64,000 nt of DNA from Thiorhodovibrio winogradskyi (GCF_036208045.1 NZ_CP121472.1:941531-1005530), one strand, 5' to 3'; shown: positions 1-9,086, counted from the first letter of the stretch. Numbers and translations: made by a program. The notes: generated from the sequence alone by a model not told the origin.

Positions 1-720
1 GGGCGCGAGCAGGCCGCGCTCTACGAGAGCGTGGTGCGCCAGGTCGAGCGCGATCTTGAAGAAAAAGAAGGCATTGAGCGCCAGGGCCTGATGCTCTCCA
101 CCCTGATGCGCCTGAAGCAAATCTGCAATCACCCGGCGCAGTTCCTGCAAGACGGCAGCCCCTTCACCCCCGAGCGCTCACACAAACTGCAACGCCTGCA
201 GGAGATGCTCGAAGAAGTCATGGCCGAGGGCGACAGCGTGCTGATTTTCAGTCAGTTCACCGAGGTCGGCGCGGCGCTTGAACGCCTGCTGCGTCAGGAC
301 TGGCGCTTCAACAGCTTCTACCTGCATGGTGGCACCTCGCGTAGTCGCCGCGAGGAGATGATCGCGCGTTTCCAAGACCCCGAGACCGAGCCATCCGTTT
401 TCGTGCTCTCCCTCAAGGCCGGTGGTGTCGGCATCACCCTGACCAAGGCCAACCATGTGTTTCATTTCGACCGCTGGTGGAACCCAGCGGTCGAGGATCA
501 GGCCAGCGATCGCGCCTTTCGTATCGGTCAGGAAAAGACCGTCTTTGTGCATAAGATGGTCACGCTCGGCACCCTGGAGGAGCGCATCGACGAGATGATC
601 CGCGACAAAAAGGCACTCGCCGGCGCCATCGTCGGCAGTGATGAGTCCTGGCTGGCGCAACTCGACAACGAAGGCTTCAAGGCGCTGATTCAACTCAATC
701 GTGACGCGGTGGTGGACTGA
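1..720 (+). CDS. SNF2-family helicase, C-terminal part (5' end outside window)
   Basis: The reading frame is open from base 1, so the gene begins upstream; about 239 residues are present. They match the second RecA-like domain of SNF2/Rad54-type ATPases: a 'VLIFSQFT' strand, then 'SLKAGGVGITLT' (motif V), 'DRWWNPAVEDQASDRAFRIGQ' region (motif VI, with the arginine finger), then the usual tail '…TLEERIDEMI'. SNF2 bacterial proteins use ATP to translocate on DNA and remodel DNA-protein complexes. The next gene encodes a SWIM zinc-finger protein, a common partner of bacterial SNF2 helicases. Family assignment is firm; the substrate is unknown. Confidence 0.93.
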   Translation, partial: GREQAALYESVVRQVERDLEEKEGIERQGLMLSTLMRLKQICNHPAQFLQDGSPFTPERSHKLQRLQEMLEEVMAEGDSVLIFSQFTEVGAALERLLRQDWRFNSFYLHGGTSRSRREEMIARFQDPETEPSVFVLSLKAGGVGITLTKANHVFHFDRWWNPAVEDQASDRAFRIGQEKTVFVHKMVTLGTLEERIDEMIRDKKALAGAIVGSDESWLAQLDNEGFKALIQLNRDAVVD

Positions 721-724
721 ACTC

Positions 725-1558
725 ATGGCCCAACAAAGCAAAACCTGGTGGGGGCAACGTTTCATCGCCGCGCTCGAAGGCTGCATGGATGCCGGACGGC
801 TCCAGCGCGGTCGCGGCTATAGCGGCGACAGCCGCATCCTCAGTTTCGATATCGCCAAGGCCCTGGTCAGTGCCAAGGTGCGCGGCAATGTGAATCCCTA
901 TTTCGGCGTCTACAAAGAACCCAAGTACAGCATTCAAATCCGCCTGACACCCATCCCAGACAAAGAGTGGAAGAAGGCCATCACGACTCTGGGCAGCAAT
1001 GCCGCCCTGGTCTCACAACTCCTAATGGGCGAAATGCCCGAGCGCATCGACGAGGTTTTCGCCGGCATGCGCCTGCACTTGCTGCCGCAAAGCCGCAAGG
1101 ACTTCGCCCAAACCGACTGCTCCTGCCCCGACTACGCCAACCCCTGCAAGCACATCGCCGGCGTCTACTACCGACTCGCCAGGATGCTCGACAGCGATCC
1201 GTTTCTGCTGTTTGAACTGCGTGGCCTGTCGCGCGAACACTTGCATCGGGCGCTGGCCAAGACGCCCCTGGGTCAGGCGCTGGTGGCGATGATGGACACG
1301 CCGGACGCGGCGCTGGAACCGGCAGCGTCTTTTTTCACCCGGCCCGAGCCGGTCGCCACGGCCCCCGACTATCAGGCGTTCTGGACTGGCCGCAAACGCC
1401 TGCCGAGCGAGATCGAACCCGCCACGCCGCCGGTGGTGTCGGGCATTCTGGTCAGAAAAGCAGGCGATTATCCGGGCTTTTGGGAGCGGGAGAATTCCTT
1501 CATCGAGGTGATGGAGGCCTTGTTCGAGCGGGTGCGGGTCAAAAGCAAGATGAAGTAA
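725..1558 (+). CDS. SWIM zinc-finger protein
   Basis: A 277-aa protein starting at the ATG four bases after the helicase stop. An earlier in-frame ATG at 701 would overlap the helicase and is less likely. It carries one SWIM motif, C-x-C-x(n)-C-x-H, seen as 'CSCPDYANPCKH' near residue 130. SWIM fingers bind DNA or protein and are often encoded directly beside SNF2 helicases, which fits here. The remainder ('WWGQRFIAALE' at the N-terminus, a Pro/Ala-rich C-terminal half) matches the usual bacterial SWIM protein layout. The pair is probably co-transcribed. The precise role, probably DNA metabolism with the helicase, is inferred. Confidence 0.9.
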   Translation: MAQQSKTWWGQRFIAALEGCMDAGRLQRGRGYSGDSRILSFDIAKALVSAKVRGNVNPYFGVYKEPKYSIQIRLTPIPDKEWKKAITTLGSNAALVSQLLMGEMPERIDEVFAGMRLHLLPQSRKDFAQTDCSCPDYANPCKHIAGVYYRLARMLDSDPFLLFELRGLSREHLHRALAKTPLGQALVAMMDTPDAALEPAASFFTRPEPVATAPDYQAFWTGRKRLPSEIEPATPPVVSGILVRKAGDYPGFWERENSFIEVMEALFERVRVKSKMK

Positions 1559-1784
1559 CAATTTTCCGGCAGAGCCGGGGGATTACCCACCGGATTCATT
1601 AAAGCCGCTAGCCGGCTATGGGCTTTCGGGGCAGCAGGCCTGGGCATGGATGCGCATTGAGCTGGCTGGGATGTCAAGGCAGAGGATAAGCTTTGCTCGG
1701 ACAGCTCGAAAAAAGGTAGCTTTCAGATGCCTCAAGGGCAGGCGCACAGTGAGCAAACGCGCGCGCAAGTAGAAGGATGCATTG

Positions 1785-1907
1785 TCAGCAATTCCATATT
1801 TCGTTTTCCATCGTCCGGTTGTCGGCCCGGTTATCTGTAGGCGCGTCATGAAGCGACTGGAAGCCGCTTCTACACGACATGAAACACCCAAATTTGGAAT
1901 TGCTGAT
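1785..1907. repeat. Inverted-repeat-bounded 123-bp segment between genes
   Basis: The gene-free stretch 1559-1988 holds two arms, 1785-1801 and 1891-1907, that are inverted copies (16 of 17 bases; core TCAGCAATTCCA). The 89 bp between them contains no convincing ORF. It could be a small MITE-like or extragenic palindromic element, or the outer stem of an RNA structure. I see no target-site duplication, so its nature is open. Nothing else in this gap is recognisable. Confidence 0.4.
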
Positions 1908-1960
1908 CCCTTGCTGGCAAAGCTTGGGCAGCTGCGCCGCAGGTTCTGACATCGCATGAC

Positions 1961-2014
1961 GCCAGAGCCTGCGGCTCGTGGAGCCTGATTAGGCCGCCAG
2001 AGCCCGCGGCTCAT
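1961..2014. repeat. Short direct repeat across the fdxB stop
   Basis: GCCAGAGCCTGCGGCTCGTG (1961-1980) and GCCAGAGCCCGCGGCTCATG (1995-2014) match at 18 of 20 bases. The second copy encodes the last residues of the ferredoxin (HEPRALA); the first lies just downstream of its stop. The first copy also pairs with 1936-1948 to form a 13-bp stem with a 14-base loop, which could act as a weak 3' hairpin for the nif transcript, although no T-run follows. Confidence 0.45.
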
Positions 2015-2300
2015 GGCTTAGGCATCCCTTGGGACAGACGCGCGAGCAGGATTCGCAGCCGATGCAGTCGAGAACGTTTTTCAGGTTCATGACCATGCCG
2101 GGGGCTTCGTCGAAATCGTCATCGTCGAAGTCGTCATCGTCATTCAAATCGAGGTCATCGCGATCAATCAGCTCAAAGACATCACGCGGGCAAACCTTGT
2201 AACAGCGCCCGCAGCCGATGCAGTTGTTCTGGTTCAGCGCCATGATAAAGGCCGGCGTCCACTCGGTGCCGCCTCGGGTCAATCCAACAATGGTGCTCAT
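1989..2300 (-). CDS. fdxB: Nif-specific ferredoxin III (FdxB type), 2[4Fe-4S]
   Basis: A 103-aa ferredoxin, last gene of the nif block. The first cluster motif is 'CIGCGRCYKVCPRDVF', the second 'CIGCESCSRVCPKGCL'. The long insertion between them is typical of nif-associated ferredoxin III; here it is extremely acidic, with runs DDDD FDDDD. The start is the ATG of 'MSTIVGLTRGG'; upstream codons read through the short gap to the previous gene and look non-coding. The protein probably donates electrons to nitrogenase or to FeMo-cofactor assembly. Co-transcription with nifENX and the DUF269 gene supports a role in nitrogen fixation. Confidence 0.92.
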   Translation of the reverse strand: MSTIVGLTRGGTEWTPAFIMALNQNNCIGCGRCYKVCPRDVFELIDRDDLDLNDDDDFDDDDFDEAPGMVMNLKNVLDCIGCESCSRVCPKGCLSHEPRALAA

Positions 2301-2319
2301 TCGTTTACCCCCTCGAAGT

Positions 2320-2793
2320 TTAAAGGCCAGCGACCTCGGAATGATGACCGACCAATTCCAAGGCAACCGACAGCACCTTGTCTGCTTCGTCTTTCATCTT
2401 CGATAAGGAGGCGAAGCCGAAGCGATGTACGTCACGCAGCGCGCGATCCATCACAACTAGTTTGCCGACGATGATGAGCCCGCGGCCGAAGCCCTCGGCG
2501 CTTAAGTTGATCACGGGTGAGGCCATGAGATTGCATTCTTTTTCGATCATGGCGGCAATGGTGTTATAGAAGGCACCGAGGCGGTCCAACACCGCGGCAT
2601 CGGGATTGGCCACGATGGGGATATCGCGTTTGCGCTCGGGTGTCAGGATGAAAGGGTCGAGCAACTCGGCATTGGTTTTGTTCTCCAGCCGCCCGTAGGT
2701 ATCGAAGGCGCGCATCTGACGCACCAGTTCGGTACCAAAGGCGGTTTGCAGCACAGGGTCTTCGGGATCGATGGCAATAGCTTGCGAGGTCAT
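2320..2793 (-). CDS. NifX-associated nitrogen fixation protein (DUF269)
   Basis: A 157-aa protein starting at 'MTSQAIAIDPEDPVLQ'. It has the hallmarks of the DUF269/NifX-associated family: 'FVRQMRAFDTYG'-like start (here 'LVRQMRAFDTYGRLE'), 'DPFILTPERKRDIPIV' and a C-terminal 'DVHRFGF…L' segment. These small proteins accompany nifX and fdxB in most diazotroph nif clusters; their biochemical role is unsettled but linked to FeMo-co assembly. The gene lies 19 bp upstream of fdxB and 49 bp downstream of the RseC-like gene on the same strand. Longer upstream reading is possible but overlaps the previous gene. Confidence 0.92.
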   Translation of the reverse strand: MTSQAIAIDPEDPVLQTAFGTELVRQMRAFDTYGRLENKTNAELLDPFILTPERKRDIPIVANPDAAVLDRLGAFYNTIAAMIEKECNLMASPVINLSAEGFGRGLIIVGKLVVMDRALRDVHRFGFASLSKMKDEADKVLSVALELVGHHSEVAGL

Positions 2794-2842
2794 GAAGGTC
2801 TCCAGTTGTGGTCTTGGCGGCTCCGATGGGGAGCGCGCAATT

Positions 2843-3325
2843 CTAGGAAGAGTCCGCCCGTGCCGGCAGCACAGACGCCGAGATGGACTTGCCGGCAGCC
2901 GCGCGGATGCGGATGAGCAGACCCCCAAGCAGGAGTCCCGCGCCCAATCCGAGCGCGGCCAATAGCACACTCAGCACATCACCTGCCATCTGCGCGCCGA
3001 GCCCAGCGCCAAGCAGCATCAGCAGCACGGGCAGCACATAGGCCAGGACAGCGGCGCCAAGCAGTGCCCCAGGAGCAATGCCAAGCTGGATGTCATCGCC
3101 TGGGCGCGGTGGCTTGGATGCGGCTGGCATGGGGAGCTCCATACGCAGTGGACTCTGTCCAAAGCGTCCGCGGCCAAAAAGTTCGGCCAGCACCGCCGTA
3201 CCGCAACCCGATGCGTGCGCGCAGCCACCGCAGACCGGGCGTCGAGTGACCTCAAGATACAAGCGAGCCGGCTGGGTCGGCGTTTCCGGCAACACATCCA
3301 GCACGCGGGCGGGTTGTTCAATCAT
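2843..3325 (-). CDS. RseC/MucC-type SoxR-reducing-system membrane protein in the nif operon
   Basis: A 160-aa protein whose ATG overlaps the nifX stop (ATGA), so it is translationally coupled. It has the RseC layout: an N-terminal soluble part with a cysteine motif 'CGGCAHASGCGTAVL' (C-x2-C-x5-C), a proline-rich linker, then two hydrophobic helices (about residues 85-105 and 115-140). RseC-family proteins work with Rnf-type electron transport, keeping SoxR reduced in E. coli. Placement between nifX and the DUF269 gene suggests a role in delivering electrons or protecting iron-sulfur clusters during nitrogen fixation; that is inference. Confidence 0.85.
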   Translation of the reverse strand: MIEQPARVLDVLPETPTQPARLYLEVTRRPVCGGCAHASGCGTAVLAELFGRGRFGQSPLRMELPMPAASKPPRPGDDIQLGIAPGALLGAAVLAYVLPVLLMLLGAGLGAQMAGDVLSVLLAALGLGAGLLLGGLLIRIRAAAGKSISASVLPARADSS

Positions 3326-3825
3326 TCACACCAGCCCTCGGCTTCCATGGCGTCGAAACGGTCTTTCTCGCATCCCTTGGCGCACGGCTGATGCATGGCC
3401 ATGGCGCGCGCCAGCCAGGCGCTGGGGCCATCGGCCAGTTCGCGCTGCAACTCCCGCAGCAAGGTCTTGATCAGGCTACCAGCCGGGACTTTCAGCGGCT
3501 GAATGCCCTGGGCCCGCAGCTGCCGCACCGCCGAGGCACCGACGGCCTGGCAGTAAACGGCCACACAGCCCTTGAGTGCGTCGAGCTTGGCGGAGACTTT
3601 GTCTTCGTGTCCATCCATCGCGAGCTGGCCGAACTGCACGACTTCGAGCAGCTCGCAGCCGTTGCGGTCGACCGCGTAAATGGCGAAAGCCGCCGCCGCG
3701 CCAAAATGCTGATCGACCCGACGCCGATCCGCGCTGGCAAAGGCGATCTTGACTGCCGGTTCGGCGCTGGAACGCGCAAGGGGTGCGTCGCAATGCAGCA
3801 ATTTCAGTCGGCGTTCAACGGGCAT
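3322..3825 (-). CDS. nifX: NifX, FeMo-cofactor precursor carrier
   Basis: A 167-aa protein with the NifX/NifB-C-terminal ('dinitrogenase iron-molybdenum cofactor biosynthesis') domain: 'VKIAFASADRRRVDQHFG', 'FAIYAVD', 'GCVAVYCQAVGASAVRQL' and 'GIQPLKV'. The C-terminal tail contains 'CAKGCEKDRFD', found in many NifX proteins. NifX binds NifB-co/VK-cluster and passes it during FeMo-co assembly on NifEN. It follows nifN by 33 bp and overlaps the RseC-like gene by 4 bp, consistent with one operon. Identification is firm from context and motif. Confidence 0.94.
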   Translation of the reverse strand: MPVERRLKLLHCDAPLARSSAEPAVKIAFASADRRRVDQHFGAAAAFAIYAVDRNGCELLEVVQFGQLAMDGHEDKVSAKLDALKGCVAVYCQAVGASAVRQLRAQGIQPLKVPAGSLIKTLLRELQRELADGPSAWLARAMAMHQPCAKGCEKDRFDAMEAEGWCE

Positions 3826-3858
3826 TGGAGATCTCCGCGTCTGTTGGGATAGCCAGGC

Positions 3859-5241
3859 TCAAGCGGCCAGGCACTCAGCGGTCGGCCATTGCTTGAGCCG
3901 CGAGCGATAGGGATGAATGTCGCCCTTCTCCAGGCTCAGCATGATATTGGCCAAATCAAAGAGGGTCTGGCGCGTGCCTGTGTAGCCAATCCAGCAACGC
4001 TGGTAGCCGCCGATCAGGTCGTATTGCGGAAACCCGGCGCGCACCAGCGGAATCCCCAGCCGCTCGGCCGAGGCCGCGCCGTGAGAATTGCAGATCAGCA
4101 CCTCGGCCCCGGCCGCGCGAGCGAGCTGCTCCAGATCTTCAAGATCGCCAATTTTGACCTGCGCGGTTTTGACCTCGCGCAGACAGGGCGCATTGGCCGG
4201 TGCCACGGCAGCCACTGTCTCGGCGCCCATCTCGGCAAGCAGATCACTGAACCCCAGCAGCAAATCACCATCACCCGCGATGGCGAAGCGCCCCTGGCCG
4301 AGGGAGAAATGCGCGTCCAGCATGGCATCCTGTAGCTGCGCGCGCTGACGCTCGACTCGTTCCGGCACCGGCTCGGCACTGATGTCGGCCAACGCCATGA
4401 CCAGGGCATCCATGGCATCCAAACCCATCAGATGCGCAAAACGTACATCCGGCACCCCGGTGCGGGCTTTGAGCAGGTCGGCCGCCGCGTCCATCGACCG
4501 GCCAATGACCAGGGTGGCGGCCGCATCACCCAGGGTGGCCAGTTCCTCGATGAGCGTGCCGCCGATGGTCAGTGCGCTGTAGTCGGTATCGGCCAGGTGC
4601 CCGTCGAGCGCGTCGGACAAATCCGGCACCACCACCGGACGCAGTTGGAAGCGCTCCAGCAGGTCTTTGAGGTATTCGATGTCTCCCGGCGTCAATGCAG
4701 ACCCAACCAGGACATTCAGCTGCCGCTTGCGGCGACCTGGACGGGTACTGGCACTGGCGGCATCTGGGACCAGATCCTCGATGATGCGACTGACGGTCTG
4801 GGCATAGCCACTTTCCAAGCAGCCCGCGAAGTCGGGCGAATGCACCGGTACGATGGCAACCTGGTCGTATCCCGGGTAGCGGGCGCGAAACTCTTTGAGC
4901 GCGCGTTTGGGGTCGGTGCCCTGGGCTTCGACCAAGCCCGTGGTCGGCACGCCGATCAGCGCTGGCTGGTGCTTCTCACAGATCGTCCGCAGCCCTTCGA
5001 TCAGATTCTCGTCACTGCCCATGATGGCGCTCACCTGATCAAGCGCCGTGGTCTGCATCGGAATGGGTTCGCGGAAATGCTGGATAAAGAAAATCTTGCC
5101 AAAGGCGGTGCAGCCCTGGGAGCCATGCAGCAGCGGGATGCCGCGATTGAAGCCGAGAAAGGCCAGGGTGGCGCCAAGGGTGGAACTGGCCTTCAGCGGG
5201 CTGACGGACAGGGCCTTATTGCGTTTGACGATCTCAGCCAT
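3859..5241 (-). CDS. nifN: NifN, FeMo-cofactor scaffold beta subunit
   Basis: A 460-aa NifN, close to usual length. N-terminal '[16 protein letters not shown]' and '[14 protein letters not shown]' with '[13 protein letters not shown]' are diagnostic for NifN; '[15 protein letters not shown]' and '[12 protein letters not shown]' follow. NifN pairs with NifE in the alpha2beta2 scaffold that converts NifB-co into FeMo-co. The start overlaps the end of nifE by 8 bp, which suggests translational coupling. No missing residue or frameshift is seen. Confidence 0.96.
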   Translation of the reverse strand: MAEIVKRNKALSVSPLKASSTLGATLAFLGFNRGIPLLHGSQGCTAFGKIFFIQHFREPIPMQTTALDQVSAIMGSDENLIEGLRTICEKHQPALIGVPTTGLVEAQGTDPKRALKEFRARYPGYDQVAIVPVHSPDFAGCLESGYAQTVSRIIEDLVPDAASASTRPGRRKRQLNVLVGSALTPGDIEYLKDLLERFQLRPVVVPDLSDALDGHLADTDYSALTIGGTLIEELATLGDAAATLVIGRSMDAAADLLKARTGVPDVRFAHLMGLDAMDALVMALADISAEPVPERVERQRAQLQDAMLDAHFSLGQGRFAIAGDGDLLLGFSDLLAEMGAETVAAVAPANAPCLREVKTAQVKIGDLEDLEQLARAAGAEVLICNSHGAASAERLGIPLVRAGFPQYDLIGGYQRCWIGYTGTRQTLFDLANIMLSLEKGDIHPYRSRLKQWPTAECLAA

Positions 5242-6688
5242 GAGCCACCTCTTGCGCGGTCGCGTTGGCCGACTCTGGCGCGAGTTGCCCCGACCTCGCT
5301 TCAGCCTTCACACCAGAACGCCAGGGCGGCGCGCGGCGTACCCGCGACCAGATCGGACTCGATAGTGTCACATCAAGCTGCCGCGCCAGCTCCAGCATGC
5401 CTTCATAGCCGGCATAGCCAAACTCGCGCTCCTGATTCACATCCAGAAAGGGCAAACGCGCCTTTAGCGCGGTGTATTGGTTGCGCCCGCCGGCGATCAT
5501 CATGTCGACCTGGTATTTGGCACAGAGATCGAGCAGCCCGCGTGGATTGCCGTCCTCGATCATCACCGCCTCCTCGCCCATCAGCGCGCGGATGCGCGCC
5601 TTGTCGTCCTCGGTCGACTTACGCGTACCGGTCGCCACCACCGTCATGCCGAGATCCTGCAGCGCACTGATCACCGACCAGGACTTGACCCCACCGGTGT
5701 AGAGCAACACCCGCTTGCCGGCAAATTTCTCCCGCCAGGGCGCCAGTGCCTGATGGATACGCGCCTCCTCGCGCGCGATCAGCGCCTCGGTGCGGGCGCT
5801 CAGATTTGGATCATTGAGCAGCCGGGCGAAGTCGCGCAGGGCGCGCGAGACATCGGCGACGCCGTAAAAACTCCCCTCGAACCAGGGCGTGCCATAGCTT
5901 TCCCGCAGCTTGCGCGCCACATTGATCATCGCCTTGGAGCAGACCATCATATTGGCCCGCGAGCGGTGCATGGTTTGGACCTCGTGGAAGCGAGCATCAC
6001 CCGAGAGCGTGCACAGCACCCGCAACCCCAACTCATCGAGCAAGGGCAGCATATGCCACAGCTCGCCGGCAATGTTGTACTCGCCGATCAGGCAAATGTC
6101 GTGGACTTTGAAATCCGCCCGTTCAATGCCGGGCGGAATGGGATCGGGCTCGCGCGTGCCGCAGACATCGCGCACCATCACCTCGCCGGCGATGCGATTG
6201 CCAAGGTTCTTGGTGCCATAAAACCCCGCCGCGTCGACCGAGATCACCGGCTTGCCCCAGCGCTGGCTGGCCGCGCGGCACAGGGCGCCAACATCATCGC
6301 CAGTCAGCGCCGGCACACATGTGTTGTAAACAAAGACCGCCGCCGGGTCATAGTTGTCAATGGCTTGCTTGATGCCATGAAACAGCCGCTTCTCGCCGCG
6401 GCCCATGATGACGTCCTGTTCAGTCAAGTCCGTGGTCATGCCGACCTTAAACAGTGTCGGCCCCGAGGAGCGGGTGCCGCGATTATCCCAGGCACTGCCG
6501 GCGCAGGCGATGGAGCCATGCACGATGTGGGCGACATCGGCGATCGGTAGCAGCGCGATTTGCGCGCCGTCGAAGGAGCAGCCGCCGGCCGTCGCCCCAG
6601 GTTTGAGCTTGGCGCAGCCGGACTTGGACTTCTGGTTATGTTCGCAGGCCGGCTCGTCGAGCAGGGCCGCGATGTCTTGTTGCTTCAT
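5234..6688 (-). CDS. nifE: NifE, FeMo-cofactor scaffold alpha subunit
   Basis: A 484-aa NifE beginning '[18 protein letters not shown]'. Recognisable features are the cysteine-bearing segments '[15 protein letters not shown]' and '[17 protein letters not shown]', then '[18 protein letters not shown]' and '[18 protein letters not shown]'. NifE forms the NifEN scaffold with the NifN encoded next. It is the first gene of the block: 80-100 bp upstream lie a -24/-12 promoter and a NifA-type activator site. nifHDK are not in this window. Confidence 0.96.
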   Translation of the reverse strand: MKQQDIAALLDEPACEHNQKSKSGCAKLKPGATAGGCSFDGAQIALLPIADVAHIVHGSIACAGSAWDNRGTRSSGPTLFKVGMTTDLTEQDVIMGRGEKRLFHGIKQAIDNYDPAAVFVYNTCVPALTGDDVGALCRAASQRWGKPVISVDAAGFYGTKNLGNRIAGEVMVRDVCGTREPDPIPPGIERADFKVHDICLIGEYNIAGELWHMLPLLDELGLRVLCTLSGDARFHEVQTMHRSRANMMVCSKAMINVARKLRESYGTPWFEGSFYGVADVSRALRDFARLLNDPNLSARTEALIAREEARIHQALAPWREKFAGKRVLLYTGGVKSWSVISALQDLGMTVVATGTRKSTEDDKARIRALMGEEAVMIEDGNPRGLLDLCAKYQVDMMIAGGRNQYTALKARLPFLDVNQEREFGYAGYEGMLELARQLDVTLSSPIWSRVRRAPPWRSGVKAEARSGQLAPESANATAQEVAHG

Positions 6689-6779
6689 GTCGACTCCTTT
6701 TGGCGCCTTGTTCCCTTGTTCAATGGACGTCGTTTTAGTGTCGTCTTACGGGAACCAGCGTCTTGATGAATCCCGTTAA

Positions 6780-6794
6780 GCAAAGATCACGCCA
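6780..6794 (-). promoter_or_regulatory. Sigma-54 (-24/-12) promoter of the nifE operon
   Basis: On the minus strand the sequence reads TGGCGTGATCTTTGC: GG and GC separated by exactly 10 bp, as required for RpoN promoters (consensus TGGCAC-N5-TTGC, differing only in the AC of TGGCAC). Transcription would start near 6768, giving a leader of about 80 bases before nifE. A NifA-type site lies about 60 bp further upstream. Seen in sequence; activity is inferred. Confidence 0.8.
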
Positions 6795-6839
6795 TATATT
6801 CAAGGAATTGATTAGAATGAAAAAATCCAGAAACCTGCT

Positions 6840-6855
6840 TGTCGCAAAAGCAACA
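6840..6855. promoter_or_regulatory. NifA upstream activator sequence (TGT-N10-ACA)
   Basis: TGT at 6840-6842 and ACA at 6853-6855 are separated by exactly 10 bases, the NifA binding consensus. The centre is about 80 bp upstream of the predicted nifE start point, within the usual range. Together with the -24/-12 element this indicates control by NifA and RpoN under nitrogen-limited, low-oxygen conditions. The rest of the 6689-7120 gap shows no gene. Confidence 0.75.
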
Positions 6856-7120
6856 AACCACCAAAGGGGGGACGATTATCGACACTGGTTAGGAAAGTTG
6901 CCGGTTTCCGTGACGACGGCCGGCCATTTGGGCGAGTCCAATACCCCAGCTTAAGGATGCAAGGTAGCCGTTCGCACTTGCCTCTTGGGCAAGGTCGCGG
7001 GTATGTTGGCGCGGTTTGGATTTTATGCCGGGGCGATTGGAGCTTGCCTGGCAACCGAGCCGGCCGCCATTCTTCGAGACACTCGAATGGCCCGGAGTTT
7101 TTTCGATATTGAGGCCAAGC

Positions 7121-9076
7121 ATGTCCCCAACCGATTTCTCCCCTGCCCATCCGAACTCGCGCGGACCCCAAAATTCCCAAACACGCCGGCTGCTCGATCT
7201 GCCGCTGCCGCCCGAGACCATCGCACTGCTGAGCGCCGCACCGAGCGTGACAATCGCCAGCAGGCATGATGAGCTGATCAAACTCGCGGTGCGCGACGCA
7301 CCCACCGACGGCTCGCAGGAGGTCGCCTACGAGGTTCCCGGCCGCGGCCGGGTGGTCGAGGCCGAGGTCTGCCGCACCCGCAACGGCATCTGCGCGAACT
7401 ATATCGAACCTTACATGCGTCGGCGCGACCCGGACTGCCTGGTGATCGGTGACGACCGCCCGACGGACAAACCAACCTTTGATGCCCGCTTTGGGGGGGC
7501 CTTCGACCCGGTGCGCGCGGCGACCTTCGACTGGCTCAAGACACAGCCACTCGCGGTCTTCGCCTTTCATGCCGGACTGCCTAGTCCAGCTACCCAGGCA
7601 CTGGCGATTGTTCCGGACAATGCTGGCTTTTTCGCGCTGGGACTGGCACTTCTGCAAGGCATCGTCCCTCTGGAGGAACTGCCCGCGGACTTCCAGCCCA
7701 AGGCACTGATTTATGTCGCGCCGCCGTTTCGGCACACCCACTTCGAAGGTCGGCAGATCGTCGTTCATAATCGGCGCGAGAACCTGCACGAGCTCTTTAG
7801 CTACAACCTCTATCCCGGTCCAAGTGCCAAGAAGGGCGTTTACGGGGTGTTGCTCAATATCGGTGAGGAAGAACGTTGGGTGACCATGCACTGCGCCACG
7901 GTGCAAGTGGTCACTCCTTACGAGAATAAGGTGGTGATCTCGCACGAAGGCGCAAGCGGCGGTGGCAAGAGTGAGATGCTCGAGTATGCCCACCGCCAGC
8001 CCGACGGCACCCTGCTGCTGGGGCGCAACCTGGAGACTGGCGAGACACGCAAGTTCACCCTTCCCAAGGGCTGCGATCTGCGCCCCGTGACCGACGACAT
8101 GGCGCTCTGCCACCCCTCGCTGGAGAAAGGCAACGGCAAGCTGAGCTTGATGGATGCCGAGGATGCCTGGTTCGTGCGTTGCAACCATATTGACCGCTAT
8201 GGCACTGATCCGCACATCGAGGCGCTCACAGTGCATCCGCCGCAGCCGCTTTTGTTTCTCAACATACACGGAAGACCCGGCGCCACGACCCTGCTTTGGG
8301 AGCACATTGAAGACGCTCCCGGCGAGCCCTGCCCGAATCCGCGTGTGATCATTCCGCGCAAAATCATTCCCCAAGTCGTGCAAGGCGCGGTCGACGTGGA
8401 TGTGCGCAGCATGGGCGTGCGCACGCCGCCCTGCACCACCGAGCGACCAAGTTACGGCATCATCGGCCTGTTCCATCTGCTACCGCCCGCCCTTGCCTGG
8501 CTGTGGCGGCTGGTTGCGCCACGCGGCCACGCCAACCCGAGCATTGTCGAGACCGAGGGCATGACCTCCGAGGGCGTGGGCTCCTATTGGCCCTTCGCCA
8601 CCGGGCGCATGGTCGATCATGCCAACCTGCTGCTGAACCAAATCATCGACACCCCCGAGGTGCGCTATGTGCTGATCCCCAACCAGCATATCGGCGCCTG
8701 GGAGGTTGGCTTCATGCCGCAGTGGATCACCCGCGAGTACCTGGCGCGCCGCGGTGGCGCGCGCTTCGCCGCCAACCGCATGCGTCCCTCGCGCTGCACC
8801 TTGCTGGGCTACACGCCGGGCACCATCATGGTGGAAGGTAGCACCCTAGGTAACTGGTTTTTCGAGGTCGAGCATCAGCCGGAGGTCGGCCCAGCGGCCT
8901 ATGACGAGGGCGCCGCCATCCTGACCGAGTTCTTCCACCGAGAACTCAAGGCCTTCCTTGGCCCCGACCTGCTCCCCGCCGGACAGCGCATCATCGAGTG
9001 CTGCCTCGCGGGCGGCAGCCTCCAGGACTACCAGGGGCTGCTCGATCTGCCTTGCCTTGAGCCAGACGAGGGCTGA
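7121..9076 (+). CDS. DUF4914-like P-loop protein (PEPCK/HprK-type Walker A)
   Basis: A 651-aa protein. I chose the ATG at 7121 because GAGG sits 6 bases upstream and conserved-looking sequence starts shortly after ('RRLLDLPLPPETIALL'). It resembles the DUF4914 family; that name is from memory and tentative. A P-loop 'EGASGGGKSEM' at residues 276-286 is like the 'GxSGxGKSE' loop of HPr kinase and the loop of PEP carboxykinases. The C-terminal half has 'GYTPGTIMVEGSTLGNWFFE'. No signal peptide or TM segment. It could be a kinase or carboxykinase-like enzyme. Ten bases separate it from a transporter gene, so they are likely an operon. Confidence 0.72.
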   Translation: MSPTDFSPAHPNSRGPQNSQTRRLLDLPLPPETIALLSAAPSVTIASRHDELIKLAVRDAPTDGSQEVAYEVPGRGRVVEAEVCRTRNGICANYIEPYMRRRDPDCLVIGDDRPTDKPTFDARFGGAFDPVRAATFDWLKTQPLAVFAFHAGLPSPATQALAIVPDNAGFFALGLALLQGIVPLEELPADFQPKALIYVAPPFRHTHFEGRQIVVHNRRENLHELFSYNLYPGPSAKKGVYGVLLNIGEEERWVTMHCATVQVVTPYENKVVISHEGASGGGKSEMLEYAHRQPDGTLLLGRNLETGETRKFTLPKGCDLRPVTDDMALCHPSLEKGNGKLSLMDAEDAWFVRCNHIDRYGTDPHIEALTVHPPQPLLFLNIHGRPGATTLLWEHIEDAPGEPCPNPRVIIPRKIIPQVVQGAVDVDVRSMGVRTPPCTTERPSYGIIGLFHLLPPALAWLWRLVAPRGHANPSIVETEGMTSEGVGSYWPFATGRMVDHANLLLNQIIDTPEVRYVLIPNQHIGAWEVGFMPQWITREYLARRGGARFAANRMRPSRCTLLGYTPGTIMVEGSTLGNWFFEVEHQPEVGPAAYDEGAAILTEFFHRELKAFLGPDLLPAGQRIIECCLAGGSLQDYQGLLDLPCLEPDEG

Positions 9077-9086
9077 AGGATCACCG

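Noticed and set aside
4432..5670. 412-codon open frame antisense to nifN/nifE
   Set aside because: nifN and nifE are unambiguous on the other strand; the antisense text carries no family signature.
6763..6954. 63-codon frame upstream of nifE on the plus strand
   Set aside because: It lies across the sigma-54 promoter and NifA site and has no ribosome site or likeness to a family.
6812..8476. Long open frame (554 codons) antisense to the DUF4914-like gene
   Set aside because: It is the complement of a gene with clear protein-level features and shows only Gly/Arg/Ala/His-rich text without any motif; typical of high-GC shadow frames.
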